Shown here: positions 44,226-54,931 of the stretch, in pieces
Position numbering within the stretch: position 1 is the stretch's first letter
Layout: each line of letters opens with the position of its first letter
Source of the DNA: Ahaetulla prasina
Lineage: Eukaryota; Chordata; Lepidosauria; Squamata; Colubridae
Reading direction: 5' to 3'
Length of the DNA: 64,000 nt
Assembly: GCF_028640845.1 (NCBI RefSeq)
Contig: NC_080539.1
Coordinates: forward strand, 105,860,554-105,924,553
Program-made: the position numbers and the translations under genes
Notes under the pieces: model-generated
Told to the model about the DNA's origin: nothing
Databases searched by the model: none
The model's input: the letters and a program-made list of their open reading frames with translations, nothing else

Positions 44226-45251
44226 ATGAGCTCCACAGCAGAAGAAACTATGCCAGTCTTGCTATGCTTTATGATGAATGGATCCTGCCCAAGAACCCTC
44301 CATCCCTTTGGAGTCCAGTTAGCCATTTACGGCGTCTGTGCTATTGGTGTGTTGGTTACCATTATGGGCAATCTCTTGGTGGTGATTTCCATCTTCCACT
44401 TCAAAATACTTCACACCCCTACTAACTTCTTGCTACTCTCTCTTGCCCTGGCAGATCTCCTCCTGGGCTTAACAGTCCTTCCCTTCAGCACAATCCGCTC
44501 TGTGGAGAGCTGCTGGTATTTTGGAGATGACTTTTGCCGGCTCCACACTTTTCTGGACACAGTCTTTTGCTTGACTTCCATATTCCACCTCTGTTTTATC
44601 TCTGTCGACCGTCACTCTGCCATCTGTGATCCTTTGCTCTATCCCACCAAGTTCACCCTACGGGTTGCTTGCATCTACATCACCCTGGGGTGGGGGGTTC
44701 CTGTGGTTTACACGTCCATCTTCCTTTACAGCAAAGGCATTGAGGAAGACTTAGGCCAGTTTCTGCAAGACTTGCCCTGCATTGGGAGTTGTCAGCTGCT
44801 GTACAATAAACTCTGGGGCTGGATCAACTTCCCGGTCTTCTTTTTTCCCTGCCTCATCATGATAGGGTTATACATCAAAATATTTATAGTGGCAACTAGA
44901 CAAGCTAAACAGATCAGGAACATGAACAAAAAACCCAGAGGGGGCAAACATCAAACAGGAGTTGCAAAAAGAGAAAGGAAGGCAGCAAAAACCTTAGGTA
45001 TCGCCGTAGGAATCTACCTCTTTTGCTGGTTGCCATTTACCATAGACACTATGGTAGACAGCCTGCTGGATTTCATTACCCCTCCTGTTGTGTTTGATGT
45101 TCTTATTTGGTTTGCTTACTTTAATTCTGCCTGCAACCCCTTGATTTATGTGTTTTCCTATCGTTGGTTCAGGAAAGCCGTGAAGCTCATTATAACATGC
45201 CAGGCCTTCTCTACAAGAACATCTGCAATTGATCTATATCAAGAGGAATAA
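44226..45251 (+). CDS. TAAR5: Trace amine-associated receptor 5
   Basis: 341-residue single-exon class A GPCR. In mammals TAAR5 is an olfactory receptor for tertiary amines such as trimethylamine. It closely matches mammalian TAAR5: NGSCPRT N-terminus with a glycosylation site at N18, HTPTNFLLLSLALADLLLGL, RLHTFLDTVFCLTSIFHLCF with amine-binding D111, DRHSAICDPLLYP (DRH, as in mammalian TAAR5), [58 protein letters not shown]7 signature NSACNPLIYVFSYRWF, and a C-terminal TSAIDLYQEE. The start at 44226 gives an N-terminus of normal length. A second in-frame Met lies at residue 9. The frame is intact. Same orientation as TAAR1 and TAAR2. Ligand preference in a snake is not deducible from the sequence alone. 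Confidence 0.95.
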   Translation: MSSTAEETMPVLLCFMMNGSCPRTLHPFGVQLAIYGVCAIGVLVTIMGNLLVVISIFHFKILHTPTNFLLLSLALADLLLGLTVLPFSTIRSVESCWYFGDDFCRLHTFLDTVFCLTSIFHLCFISVDRHSAICDPLLYPTKFTLRVACIYITLGWGVPVVYTSIFLYSKGIEEDLGQFLQDLPCIGSCQLLYNKLWGWINFPVFFFPCLIMIGLYIKIFIVATRQAKQIRNMNKKPRGGKHQTGVAKRERKAAKTLGIAVGIYLFCWLPFTIDTMVDSLLDFITPPVVFDVLIWFAYFNSACNPLIYVFSYRWFRKAVKLIITCQAFSTRTSAIDLYQEE

Positions 45252-45481
45252 TCTATGGTTGGGAGGGCAAATACGGTTGGGGGGAAAATAGCATCCCCAC
45301 ACACCTTGCAATCAAAGCACATAGAACTGAAGGTCAATGGAGCTATTTTGGTATCAAGAGGTGAGAAAGTCTTCCTCTTCCTGACAATTAAATAACAATA
45401 ATGAATTAAATAGCTCATCATTTTCTGCTCTTTCATGACACACACACACCCGCCCGCCAAATCACTTTCTTGGGTATATGC

Positions 45482-45494
45482 TTTATTTATTTAT

Positions 45495-45525
<31 letters not shown>

Positions 45526-45528
45526 ATT
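45482..45528. repeat. (TTTA)n(TTAG)n microsatellite
   Basis: Tetranucleotide run TTTATTTATTTAG followed by about eight TTAG units. Confidence 0.85.
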
Positions 45529-45689
45529 TGTTTGCTGTACATTGCACCTCCTTTTACTTTTCCTGAGAAGAGTGCTAAAGTCCACTTTCAAAGGATTCCA
45601 ACTTGATTCCATTATTTTCAAGGCAACCTAACTGTCTACATTTATTACAGGAATGATTTTGTTTTAGTAATGAAATGAGATCAGCCCAA

Positions 45690-45831
45690 AAGTGCTTTTT
45701 CAAGAGGCAGCTGGATTTTCTTGTTTTTCTTTGAAGACATTTCGCTTCTCATCCAAGAGCTGAAGAAGCTTCTTGGATGAGAAGTGAAACGTCTTCAAGG
45801 AAAAACCAGAAAGTCCAGTTGCCTCTTGAAA
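45690..45831. repeat. Long palindromic repeat (GTGAAACGTCTTCA type)
   Basis: The left arm (GTGCTTTTTCAAGAGGCAGC ... CGCTTCTCATCCAAG) pairs with the right arm (CTTGGATGAGAAGTGAAACG ... CCTCTTGAAAAAGCAC) around a short GAGCTGAAGAAG centre. I recall similar sequences as dispersed repeats in many vertebrates. Class not assigned. Confidence 0.7.
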
Positions 45832-46552
45832 AAGCACCTTTGGGGCAACAATGACTTGGATGACTGAGAATCTCTATAGACAAATGGGATCAGCATTTTC
45901 CAGGCCTAGCCATTCATTTCAACCAAACAGAGTCAAAATAGGGTTGAAAGGTCATACAGGTTAATCAGGAAAAATAGGAACCGGAGATTAATTGTAGAAG
46001 GCAATTTTACTTGGTGACATCAGTAAATCAAAGCTCATTTGCTTTTAAAATAACACATCTATATTTCAACCAGAATAAGGAATAATAAAAAATTAATAAG
46101 GAATAATAACAGAAAGACAAATGGGAGTATATTAAAAAAGAAATGTTCTTTGTGAAAGATGTTATCTGTGGTTGCATGTTCAAAACCTAATCAACACTAA
46201 TTATTTATTAGGAAATATTTTCCCCATGTTTGATCATATCCTACTTGCAAATAAGAAGCACAAATGAATCTCTTTGGAAATAATTATTTGATGGGAAGAA
46301 ATATGTAACTATCAATAATCTGTTCCGTATCTTTGAGCTTCAATTATGTCTAAGCAATAAAAGCTAAGCTTTCTTGATCAACTGTATCTTGTCTCCTTTT
46401 TGCTTGGTATCAAAGCCATGGACATTGGCTTCTGCAGTTGTATATTAAGCTGCTTGATACATGGAACTATGCCATTATTCGTTTAATCGTATGTTGTTGG
46501 GTTAAAGGACAGGCTGAACCAAAACCAAACCAAGTGTATTGTGTATCGGCAT

Positions 46553-47132
46553 CAGGGATGAAATCTAAAAATTTTCCCTACTGGTTTTGTGGGCGTGGCT
46601 TAATTGGTGGGTGTGGCTTGGTGGTCAGGTGACTGAATGGGCATGGTCAATAATAATAAATAATAAAAATAATAAAGTATACAAATAAATAAATAATAAT
46701 AAAAAATAATAATAAAGTATACAAAACTTGGGAGGCCCCAGTCTACTTTCTTTAAAAATAGAGGCCCCGGTCTACCAATTGCCTTTTACTGACAGGCCCG
46801 GTCTACCAAGTGCCTTTTACTGAGAGGCCCCAGGCTATCAAGTGCCTTTTTTGGCAGGCACCGGTCTACCTTCTTCAAAAATAGAGGCACTGGTCTACTA
46901 ACTGCCTACAGCGCTGATCAGCTGTAGTGCGGCCCTTTGAAGTGCCGCGGCAGTCATTTAAGGCTGTTTGCAGCTATATTACCACCGAGAGCTTCAGGAA
47001 CAGAGAAGAGGAACAGCGAGGCGTGGGCAGTGGGGGGAGGGCAGGGATTTTTGCTACTGGTTCTCCAAACTACCTGCCCCCATCGCTACCGGATCGCATG
47101 ATCCGGTCCAAACCGGGAGCATTTCATCCCTG
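46553..47132. mobile_element. hAT non-autonomous transposon (GGTTC-rich family, copy 10, long)
   Basis: CAGGGATGAAATCTAAAAAT start and GCATTTCATCCCTG end, with a perfect 8-bp duplication ATCGGCAT (46545-46552, 47133-47140). The interior contains TAATAAAAATAA low complexity and a repeated GGTCTACCAA/TGCCTTTTAC motif. Confidence 0.9.
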
Positions 47133-47349
47133 ATCGGCATGATATGCAAATCCAGCCCTTATCAATTATGATGTTAAGCCTACTTCAGATATGGGAAGAG
47201 AGTATGTTGCCACGCCATCCAGTTACTGTGAAGAAGTCAGGAATAGTTGCTAATCACACCTTGTCCTCTTGCTGTACCTCTCCTCCTCTCATGTGCAAAT
47301 CTCTTTTTTAAAACTGAGCTAGATTCAAATGATTAATTATAACTATGGT

Positions 47350-47653
47350 CAGTGATGGGATTCAGCCGCTTTGCACCGGTTCGGGTAAACCAGTTGTTAT
47401 ATTATTCAAACCTTCCCCGCCCCACTATAAGTGGATCCTGGGTGCTGTGCTGCAATGGAGAAACAGGCAACTGAGTGGCCGGCAGGAGGGAAGAAGCTGC
47501 TTTCCCTCTTTCTTCTCCCTGCTCATTCTCCTCCCCTCGTGCTGGCCACTCCATTGCCTATTTCTCCATTGCAGCGCAGTGCCCAGGATCCATTTTGATA
47601 GTCGGGGAGGGGGGTGTAATTTAACAACCGGTTCACCCAGGGTTCACCATACA
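47350..47653. mobile_element. hAT non-autonomous transposon (GGTTC-rich family, copy 11, diverged)
   Basis: CAGTGATGGGATTCAGC start. The right end is degraded (GGTTCACCATACA). Duplication ACTATGGT/ATTATGGT (7 of 8). An internal inverted repeat joins GCTGTGCTGCAATGGAGAAA to TTTCTCCATTGCAGCGCAG. Confidence 0.7.
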
Positions 47654-47944
47654 ATTATGGTGGCAATGAAAGTAAAAGAGATTTCATGATAAGGAAGGAA
47701 GAAATGAACTGGAAGTGAAGTTCACCCATCCCTCTTAAGCTCACCATTCTGCTCTAGATTAGACAAATTTAGGCAGTAGACATTTTTTCTTAGACTAAAA
47801 AAAAAAAAGTTGAAACAATAATTTTCCCCCTCTCCATTACAAAATTAGATTGGGTAAATTTGGTCAGCTTATAATAAGCAATACTTTGGTCAACATTATT
47901 ATGCTCATTTCAATCCACCATTGTGTAAAGCAAAATTGTTTTGG

Positions 47945-48815
47945 CTTAGGGGTGAAAGACGCTGAGCTTTTCAACCGGAGTACTTACAGCACCTAGCTGT
48001 TGTGGCTCCGGCTCCCGAGCCTGTCCTCATGGAGGAGGATGACTCTGAGAGTGAGGGGGAGGAGCCGACAAGCCTCCTTCTCCAGGTCCCTCTTTTCTGG
48101 CAACGCCTCAGGTGCCAGCTGAAGGCCAGGAAGAAGGCATGTTGGAGCCCCCACCGACAGAGGGCAAGGAGGATCAATCCTGGATTGATCCCAGGCAGCG
48201 TCGGAAGGAGAAGTGTGCGCAGCAAAAGAAGAGGTGTGGCAGGCCCAGAGAGTGCTGAGTCACTGAGCCACACCCCACAGGGGATAAAAGCGGGTGGAGT
48301 TGCTCTGTAGCCCCTGTGACAGACAAAAACTGCAAAGCATGAACTTCGGATCGGTTGTTTTTGAGTTAAGGCCTAGACTGTGAGAAGGAATTATTCTGTG
48401 AACTCTTGGCTGCCCCAGCAACGGCCTACAGACACATGGACTCCCATCTCTGCCAGTGATAAGGAACTTGGCAGGCATTTGAACTGTAGCTGCCAAGTCT
48501 TTTATCCACAAAGGAAATTCAGGTCGGTTGTAGAATAAATGACTGTTAGACGCTCACCCCTGTGTTCTTCTGTGTGAGGTGGGGAGGGGGGCAGAACACT
48601 AGCAGTTTGAAAGCATGCAAATGCAAGTAGATCAATAGGTACCACTTTGGTGGGAAGGCAAGAGCATTCTGTGCACCTTTGGCATATAGCCATGCTGGCC
48701 ACATGACCACGGAAATAGTCTTTGGATAACACTGATTCCTTCAACCAAGAAATGGAGGTAAAGATTGTGCCCTAAAGTTGGACATGACACGATAGGAAAA
48801 CCTTTTTGCTGTTCT
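47945..48815 (+). mobile_element. Sauria-type SINE split by a solo LTR
   Basis: The SINE head 47945-47997 (GAAAGACGCTGAGCTTTTCA) and body 48599-48815 (AGGTACCACTTTGGTGGGAA, CTGGCCACATGACCACGG) are one diverged element, interrupted by the LTR at 47998-48598. Confidence 0.7.
47998..48598 (+). mobile_element. Solo LTR (TGTTGTG family)
   Basis: 601 bp, TGTTGTGGCTCC start and GGGGCAGAACA end, with a perfect 5-bp duplication CTAGC (47993-47997, 48599-48603). A TATA-like GGGATAAAAGCG lies near 48281-48292. The U3-side frame is open from the first bases and acidic (EEDDSESEGEEP), as in related LTRs. Confidence 0.85.
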
Positions 48816-50164
48816 CCCAATCTTGCAAGGTGCTTAAACTATATTGATCTGTTTTATCTGTTGCAGCACTATGGAGATAGATCTTGGTTCCTAATCTCAA
48901 CAACACCGAAATGATGAAACATAACTTACAACATATGATGAAATATAACATATGATATCACAATTTGAGTTCCGCTCCTTTGTATTTGACTCACAATATG
49001 TGTGCCAATATGAAGGAAGGCAGACTTTCTGTAGCTGGGGATTTTTATAATTAACACATTAGATTATTCATTTCATCATGGCAAGAATGACAAAGAGGAT
49101 GTCTTCTTTGTCTCACTTCAAATTTGCTTTCGAATGTTAGGTACTGGTTACATATCACTGAACCTTCATGAACTGAGGCAATCTATCTCTGAATAACCGA
49201 CAAGGAAGATCTCCTGCCTTTGGTGTTCTTATTGTTTTCTTGAGATCTTGCTGACTGCTTGCTAGGAAAACAATGCTGGTCAGCTTTAATCTGACCTTCT
49301 TATATTTTTCACTTGGTTATGATACTCTTTCCCCATGAAAAAGGCTTAGAAAAAGGTGAAATATATAGTCCTCATTTAGTGATTGTCTCATTTAGTAATG
49401 GTGGTGAAAAAAATAACCTTACAAACAATCCTCATATTTATCAGAGTTATCTGCAAGATGGGTGAGAAATAAATTTGATAATAATTACAACCTTCACAGC
49501 TTTGTAAAGAAAAAGAAAGCTGGTATAACATCAGAAACAATTGCAGTGCCACTTAGCAACCACTTCACTTAATGACCAAATTGCCAGTCTCATTTGTGGT
49601 ACTTAAACAAGGACTTCCTATAAACGTTTCATGGTACAATAGAATCCAACACCTTGTATTCTGAATAAAATCACAATAAATTGGGTGCATTTTACAAGAA
49701 AAACTGGTGGTCCATTCTTCATTTAGCTTAGAGGTATTTATCTGGATGCAATGTTGACAAATTGTTCATGAACAAACAACCACACTGAGCAGTATAAATA
49801 AGGAAGCTATGAAATGAAAAATGACACCCAAAATCTGCAGTAAAGCAGCAAATTCATTAAGTAGTGAATTAATTAGTATATGCTTTTGAATGGCAACAAA
49901 CTTTTATTAGATAATAAGACTTCAGAATTTTAGTCAAGGGAAAAAAATATTTCAGCTATGTCTGTACTAGGTTATATTATTGTGAGAACAGTCTGGGTTT
50001 TCCAGTGGCCGGGATTCATCACTTCCAAAAGCTAAAATCTCACAAGTCATTATATAGTAACCAAAATATAAGATCTCATTATTCCAAGATGGTAAATATC
50101 TTCTGAGGTTCAGCACAAGTTTTATTATATATCAAATGGAAGTATGGATACCATCTAAGAATGG
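48816..50164. other. Intergenic DNA with one TIR-family remnant
   Basis: About 49360-49622 resembles a diverged relative of the ACTTACGACC TIR family (TAGTCCTCATTTAGTGATTG, GTGCCACTTAGCAACC, CACTTAATGACCAAATTG). The rest is featureless AT-rich DNA. Confidence 0.4.
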
Positions 50165-50172
50165 GATAGATA

Positions 50173-50407
50173 CAGGGGTAAAATTCACTAGGTTCTGACA
50201 GGTTCTAGAGAACCGGTAGTGGAAATTTTGAGTAGTTCGGAGAACCAGCAAATACTACCTTTGGCTGGCCTCAGAGTGGGATGGAAATGGAGATTTTGCA
50301 GTATCCTTCCCCTGCAGTGCCCACCAAGCCATGCCCACCAAGCCACACCACGTCCACCAAGCCATGCCCACAGAACTGGTAGTAAAACAATTTGAATTCC
50401 ACCACTG
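50173..50407. mobile_element. hAT non-autonomous transposon (GGTTC-rich family, copy 12)
   Basis: CAGGGGTAAAATTCAC start and TTGAATTCCACCACTG end, with a perfect 8-bp duplication GATAGATA (50165-50172, 50408-50415). The sequence is very like copy 2 at 3080-3346. Confidence 0.9.
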
Positions 50408-50629
50408 GATAGATACCTTGACATAGGAAGGTGCTGCCCTATGCATTTGCAGACTGGATCCTGAAACATACAAGGCAAAAATAACAACAGGATTCATACA
50501 CAGTACTACATTATAGTTTATTTAATAATGAGCTGTGCATTAAACCACAGTTCGTTTGGTGCATACAACCAGCTGCCACAAACTGTTGTTTAGAAATCAT
50601 AACAGCTGGGTTCAGACAACAGGCTAAGC

Positions 50630-51149
50630 CAGGGATAGTCAACCTTTTTATACCTACTGCCCACTTTTGTATCTCTGTTAGTAGTAAAATTTTCTAACCG
50701 CCCACCGGTTCCACAGTAATGCGCCGTGTATCGTCGTCTGCACATGCCTCTCACGCATCATGGAATGAGGTTGGGGGCGGCGCTGGCTACCAGCTCTGCT
50801 TATCTGTTACAGCTGGGTGGTGTGGGGGGAGATGCGCGAGCTATTCTGGGACGAGGCTCTTTTGTTTGCGGTCGCACTATAGCGCCATTTAGTTTCACTT
50901 ACATAACGTGAACTAAACTTATGCGCTGGCAATACAAATAGTATATTTTCGGAAATTTAAATTGTCACGGGGAATTTTATGAAAACCTAATGAAAATGTT
51001 TTTAAATAATGCTATGAATTTTTTTAAAAAAGTCAATTATATTTTTTTAAAAAAGGAAAGTGCTTCAGTATCGGACAAAACCCCTACCGCCCACCATGAA
51101 AGCTGGAACGCCTGCTAGTGGGTGGTAGGGACCAGGTTGACTACCACTG
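50630..51149. mobile_element. hAT non-autonomous transposon (AGTCAACCTTTTT family)
   Basis: CAGGGATAGTCAACCTTTTT start and CCAGGTTGACTACCACTG end, with a perfect 8-bp duplication GGCTAAGC (50622-50629, 51150-51157). A third, distinct hAT family with no transposase frame. Sub-terminal ACCGCCCACC motifs occur near both ends. Confidence 0.88.
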
Positions 51150-51157
51150 GGCTAAGC

Positions 51158-51774
51158 CAATAGTGAACATTAAACATTCTTGTTTAATGCAACGTGTGAA
51201 ACCACTCTGATCCTCACAGCTCTTCACAGCTACCCTAGATGATTTTTGTGTGTGAGAAGATATTATGTGAAAGTCTGGGGGAGCAGGAACCTTGCATATT
51301 GGTAAAATGGGTTGTCTGTCTGTTGCCAGGAAGCCATTGTTAGCTTTTGTTGTTCTCTACAGTATTGACTGTGGAAAAACTGTTACACGTGGGTTAAAAC
51401 TCTGGATGGAAAACAAATACTCACTTACTATAAATGAATCAACCCTTCCATTGATGTTGTGGATGGTTTAATTGATATTATTCTGTGTGTGTTCAAGTTA
51501 ACTTGATGGTTTAGATTTTTGTTGTATTTATATTTATTTCAACTCTCTCTCTCCCTCCCTCCCTTCTTCCCTCTCCCTCTCCTCTCCTTCTCTCTTTATG
51601 TTTTAAATTTTTCTTTAGTTTTTTGTATATGTCTATTGTTCTCCTTCTTTATGTTTATATAATAAAAACAAGTAAGAGTTTTTAAAAAACCCTGTAATCT
51701 GCAAAGTTTAAAAAACCTAAATAAATCACACATTCTTTTAACTGCAGATGAAAAGGAAGAGGAAGGTTTGCCAT
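51158..51774. other. Intergenic DNA, pyrimidine-rich patch
   Basis: Contains a CTCTCTCTCCCTCC-type tract at about 51545-51600. No gene recognised. Confidence 0.4.
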
Positions 51775-52087
51775 CAAACCAGAAGTTGTAGGTGCTCCAT
51801 CACTGGAGGCTTTTAAGAAGAGACTGCTCTGGAATGGTATAGGTCAGGGTCTCCTGCTTGTGTGGGGGTTGAACTAGAAGACCTCCAAGACAGAGGTAGG
51901 ATTCCCTACCGGTTTGCAAATGTGAGCATGTGTCACTTCTGCCCATGCGCAAAATCTTCTGCGCATCCTGTTTGCTCGCACATCACGTCTGGGTGGGTGG
52001 GCAGAGCCTCCTGATTCACCCGAACTGGACAGAACCATCTGAATCCCATCGCTGCTCCAAGGTTCCTTCCAATTCTGTTATTCTGCA
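51775..52087 (+). mobile_element. CR1 3' end interrupted by hAT
   Basis: CR1 segment: CAGAAGTTGTAGGTGCTCCA, GGGTCTCCTGCTTGTGTGGG, TTGAACTAGAAGACC. It resumes at 52063 (TTCCTTCCAATTCTGTTATT) after the hAT insertion at 51891-52054. Confidence 0.75.
51891..52054. mobile_element. hAT non-autonomous transposon (GGTTC-rich family, copy 13)
   Basis: CAGAGGTAGGATTCCC start and TGAATCCCATCGCTG end. Duplication CTCCAAGA/CTCCAAGG (7 of 8), lying within the CR1 tail. Confidence 0.85.
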
Positions 52088-52735
52088 GAGAAACTCAGAA
52101 TAATCTCAGATAGGATTTAAAACTTTGCTAACCTCAGGTGAGGCATTGAAAAGAAGTTCTATGCAGCTGGAAAATGTGACAAGCGGTTTCTGAATGCTAA
52201 ACCTATTGTTAACAACACAGCCTAACATGAAATTCATAACCAGCATAAAATAGTGTTAAAATGTTAGCTTAGGACAAAAATGGGAAACGGAATCTCTAGT
52301 CATTCTGCTCCAGAGACTTCAATTGATATCATTGGCCCATTTTCTATGCCAAGTTATCTCACAGGCTTGTTATAGGATCACTTAAGCTCTTGGAGGAATG
52401 GCAGGGTGGATATACTGTAAATCTAACAAACCAAAATTTAAAACAGATTGAATAAACAAAACAAGTTTGTTTGTGTGTGTGTGTGTGCGCAGCCCCCACA
52501 GGCAGCATTGGCTGTCTGTGGGGGCCTTTGGACAGCATTAGCTAAGTTTGGAAAAGACTTTATGAAACTGATATTTGGCTCCCCCTTGTGACTGGAGGAG
52601 ATTTTGCATGTATTATCTACAGCTTGCTGACATTATTTCATACTTTCTGTAAGCTTGTCATCTTCTCCCAATATATTACTTGCCAATTGTCTACAGCAAC
52701 ATTTTATTCAATATTCCATTCTTGCATTCCATTAG

Positions 52736-54095
52736 GCAGAACCACTACTGGGTTTTCAGGATAAGATTCCCACTCCACACATTAAGGCTTCAGATGATGC
52801 TGTTAATATGGCTCTGCACTACATCCTACAACATCTTGAGTCTCCAAAGATCTATGCAAGGGTCCTTTTTGTAGACTTTAATTCAGCATTCAATACCATC
52901 ATTCCAGACATTCTTCTAACTAAGCTAAACCAGCTACAGGTACCGGAACAGACTTGTAAGTGGATCACAAGCTTCCTAACAAACAGGAAGCAGCAGGTAA
53001 AGCTAAGCAAGATCATATCAAATACCTGTACAATTAGCACAGGGGCCCCCCAAGGCTGTGTGCTCTCCCCACTTCTCTTCTCTCTGTATACCAATGACTG
53101 CATCTCCAACGATCCATCTGTTAAGCTACTGAAGTTCGCAGATGACACAACAGTGATTGGTCTCATTCGAGACAATGACGAATCCGCATATAGACAAGAG
53201 GTCGAACGACTAGCCTTGTGGTGCAACCAAAACAATCTGGAACTGAACACACTCAAAACCGTAGAAATGGTGGTAGACTTTAGGAGAAACCCTTCCATAC
53301 TTCCACCTCTCACAATACTAGACAACACAGTATCAACAGTAGAAACCTTCAAATTTCTAGGTTCTATCATATCGCAAGATCTCAAATGGACAGCTAACAT
53401 CAGAAACATCATTAAAAAAGGACAACAAAGAATGTTCTTTCTGCGCCAACTCAGTAAGCTCAAACTGCCCAAGGAGCTGCTGATCCAGTTCTACAGAGGA
53501 ATTATTGAGTCTGTCATTTGCACCTCTATAACTGTCTGGTTCGGTTCTGCAACCCAACAAGAAAAACACAGACTTCAGAGGATAATTAGAACTGCAGAAA
53601 AAATAATTGCTACCAACCTGCCTTCCATTGAGGACCTGTATACTGCACGAATCAAGAAGAGGGCCGTGAAAATATTTACAGATCCCTCACATCCAGGACA
53701 TAAACTGTTTCAACTCCTACCCTCAAAACGACGCTATAGAGCACTGCACACCAGAACAACTAGACACAAGAACAGTTTTTTCCCGAAGGCCATCACTCTG
53801 CTAAACAAATAATTCCCTCAACACTGTCAAACTATTTACTAAATCTGCACTACTATTAATCTTCTCATCGTTGCCATCACCAATCTCTTTCCACTTATGA
53901 CTATGACTGTAACTTTGTTGCTGGCAATCCTTATGATTTATATTGATATATTGACCATCAATTGTGTTGTAAATGTTGTACCTTGATGAAGGTATCTTTT
54001 CTTTTATGTACACTGAGAGCATATGCACCAAGACAAATTCCTTGTGTGTCCAATCACACTTGGCCAATAAAAATTCTATTCTATTCTATTCTATT
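52736..54095 (+). mobile_element. AATAG-tailed LINE with RT-containing frame, 5' truncated
   Basis: The best copy of this family in the window: RT and C-terminal coding, then a 3' UTR (TTGTACCTTGATGAAGGTAT, AAGACAAATTCCTTGTGTGT, TTGGCCAATAAAAATTCTA) and a short TTCTA repeat. Endonuclease and ORF1 are missing. This sequence defines the family to which the fragments at 3.86, 5.9, 40.8 and 55.8-57.0 kb belong. Confidence 0.88.
52763..53812 (+). CDS. LINE reverse transcriptase and C-terminus (truncated ORF2)
   Basis: About 334 residues from the first ATG (52808), with the frame extending upstream into the truncation. RT motifs: ARVLFVDFNSAFNTIIPDIL, WITSFLTNRKQQV, STGAPQGCVLSPLLFSLYTN, catalytic FADD in LLKFADDTTVIGL, NLELNTLKTVEMVVDF and FKFLGSIISQDLKW. 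The C-terminus ends FFPKAITLLNK. A jockey-superfamily LINE (CR1/L3/Rex-like; clade uncertain). The uninterrupted frame indicates a fairly young insertion. It has no endonuclease and is not a host gene. Confidence 0.85.
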   Translation, partial: KIPTPHIKASDDAVNMALHYILQHLESPKIYARVLFVDFNSAFNTIIPDILLTKLNQLQVPEQTCKWITSFLTNRKQQVKLSKIISNTCTISTGAPQGCVLSPLLFSLYTNDCISNDPSVKLLKFADDTTVIGLIRDNDESAYRQEVERLALWCNQNNLELNTLKTVEMVVDFRRNPSILPPLTILDNTVSTVETFKFLGSIISQDLKWTANIRNIIKKGQQRMFFLRQLSKLKLPKELLIQFYRGIIESVICTSITVWFGSATQQEKHRLQRIIRTAEKIIATNLPSIEDLYTARIKKRAVKIFTDPSHPGHKLFQLLPSKRRYRALHTRTTRHKNSFFPKAITLLNK

Positions 54096-54298
54096 TTACA
54101 ACCTGACAGAATGGATTGGTTGGATTCAAGCCTAACTTGGATTAAAATAGTCCCATTGAAATCACGAGACCAAATTGGCTCTCGCCCAGGGGTGAAATGC
54201 TCCCGGTTCGCACCAGCTCCCCCAATTAGGTAGCGATGGCAGCTGCTGGACAGGTAGCAAAAATCCCTGGCACCATCAGCAGAGGTTTTTTTTTTTTT

Positions 54299-54571
54299 AC
54301 TTTTAAAAGTTTTTCTTCAGCTGAAACATGCCTTGAAAAGTAAAAAAAAAACATCTGATGATCGCGGGACTGAGCAGAGATCATCAGAACACTTTAAAAG
54401 TTTTTCTTCAGCTGAAACATGCCTTGAAAAGTAAAACATCTGATGATCGCGGGACTGAGCAGAGATCATCAGAACACTTTAAAAGTTTTTCTGAAACAAA
54501 GCTGAAACATGCCTTGAAAAGTAAAAAAAAAACATCTGATGATCGCGGGACTGAGCAGAGATCATCAGAAC
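54299..54571. repeat. Three tandem units of 85-96 bp inside a hAT copy
   Basis: The units start at 54299, 54391 and 54476. Each has ACTTT(T)AAAAGTTTTTC, GCTGAAACATGCCTTGAAAA and TGATCGCGGGACTGAGCAGA. They differ mainly in A-run length. Confidence 0.8.
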
Positions 54572-54887
54572 ACTTTAAAAGTTTTTTTTTAAAAAAAACC
54601 CTTCAGCCGAAGGGGAAAAAAAGAAGAAAAAAACTGGAGGTTTTAAAAGCCTCCTCTGGCGATCCCAGAGGAGTTTCCTAATCCTCACAGGTTTTTAAAC
54701 TCACTTTTTAACAGCCCCCACTTACAAGAGCCCCCACCCAAGCCCAGCCAATTGCCCCTCCTCACTTACCTATAATTACTGCTCTTTTGGGCTGGCAACA
54801 GCATGCTTTCTTCAGCTACTGAAGAAAAAAAAAAGCTTGCTTTGACTTCCTGCTTTGCTGGCTGAGGAACTCTGGGAGTTGAACTCC

Positions 54888-54931
54888 ACAATAAAATAAA
54901 ATAAAATAAAATAAAATAAAATAAAATAAAA
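54888..54931. repeat. (AAAAT)n microsatellite
   Basis: About nine ATAAA units inside hAT copy 14. Confidence 0.85.

Larger units (their letters stand above)
45252..46544. other. Downstream of TAAR5: microsatellite and palindrome, no gene
   Basis: Contains (TTTA)n(TTAG)n at about 45482-45528 and a hairpin repeat at 45690-45831 (listed separately). No TAAR6/8/9-like remnant is recognisable. Confidence 0.4.

Noticed and set aside
52808..53812. A host gene encoding a reverse transcriptase-like protein
   Set aside because: Truncated LINE ORF2 with its own 3' UTR, AATAG tail and several sibling copies in the window.
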